Shown: in pieces, positions 34,914 to 35,047 of the stretch
Numbering within the stretch: the stretch's first letter is position 1
Layout: every line of letters begins with the position of its first letter
Assembly: GCA_025351355.1 (NCBI GenBank)
Contig: JANXWC010000089.1
Location: forward strand, 1 to 35,047
DNA: 35,047 nucleotides
Direction: 5' to 3'
Origin: Hyphomicrobiaceae bacterium
GTDB taxonomy: Bacteria > Pseudomonadota > Alphaproteobacteria > Rhizobiales > Hyphomicrobiaceae
Notes under the pieces: generated by a model
Told to the model about the DNA's origin: nothing
Database searches by the model: none
The model's input: only the letters and a program-made list of their open reading frames with translations
Position numbers and translations under genes: made by a program

Positions 34914-35047
34914 CGTCATGGCCGCGAAGGCGGCCACCCAAGCAAGCTGAATGTTTTTTGTTGTGGCGATAATTTTTACAGCTGCTCCAGTGATTTTGGT
35001 CGCAGGGTGAGTTCTAAAATTGGTTTGCTTGGGTGGCCGCCTTCGCG
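34914..35047. repeat. Inverted double-hairpin element (REPIN-like), cut by window end
   Basis: A 23-bp perfect inverted repeat (34923-34945 and 35025-35047) flanks about 79 bp. The left arm starts CGTCAT and forms a perfect hairpin TGGCCGC-GAAG-GCGGCCA (34919-34936) followed by CCCAAG. The right arm mirrors it and is truncated by the window end. The same GTCAT-hairpin-CCCA(A)G design occurs in the dnaE2 insertion. The AT-rich core (34947-35024) shows no gene. Confidence 0.8.

Overview
The window looks like the chromosome of a high-GC alphaproteobacterium, most likely of the Hyphomicrobiales (Rhizobiales). The evidence is an imuA-imuB-dnaE2 mutagenesis cassette under a GTTC-N7-GTTC LexA box (the alphaproteobacterial SOS box), a phosphatidylcholine synthase, a tlpA/argH/lptM neighbourhood, and short palindromic repeats that begin with GTCAT. 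Gene content is mostly housekeeping. I see no CRISPR array, rRNA or tRNA gene.

Left edge (1-745): the first 406 bases are the N-terminal part of a P4-type tyrosine integrase reading leftwards out of the window. It lies just downstream of the intact 3' end of guaA, a known integration hotspot, so a genomic island probably begins here and continues to the left. Four copies of GATACCGTCA lie between int and guaA and look like arm-type integrase sites.

0.7-11 kb: guaA, aat and sfsA run leftwards. A stand-alone CinA/MoaB-fold protein runs right and converges on the imuA-imuB-dnaE2 operon, which encodes the translesion mutasome. Its promoter carries the LexA box. dnaE2 contains a 96-bp pair of inverted hairpins (REPIN-like) inserted in frame, which adds about 32 residues to the polymerase.

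11-18.3 kb: a D,D-carboxypeptidase, a GMC oxidoreductase, an AT-rich (probably acquired) methyltransferase, a DUF1778/GNAT toxin-antitoxin pair with an operator-like palindrome, cysK with a recognisable promoter, and the coupled pair pcs-tfoX-like.

18.3-23 kb: a small secreted protein with a clear terminator, ychF, an exported protein built almost entirely of GX3 repeats, an 88-aa beta-type protein and an orphan multi-pass membrane protein, separated by hairpin-rich spacers that include a second REPIN.

23-31.2 kb: a nitronate monooxygenase-like enzyme, a divergent gamma-glutamyltransferase, a BamE-like lipoprotein, a NAT / PLP-lyase / EamA-exporter operon, a small secreted protein, an SDR oxidoreductase and a 42-aa secreted peptide that starts at GTG.

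31.3-35 kb: an aminoglycoside-phosphotransferase-fold kinase, then tlpA and argH divergent over only 39 bp, lptM, and a third inverted-hairpin element that runs off the right end.
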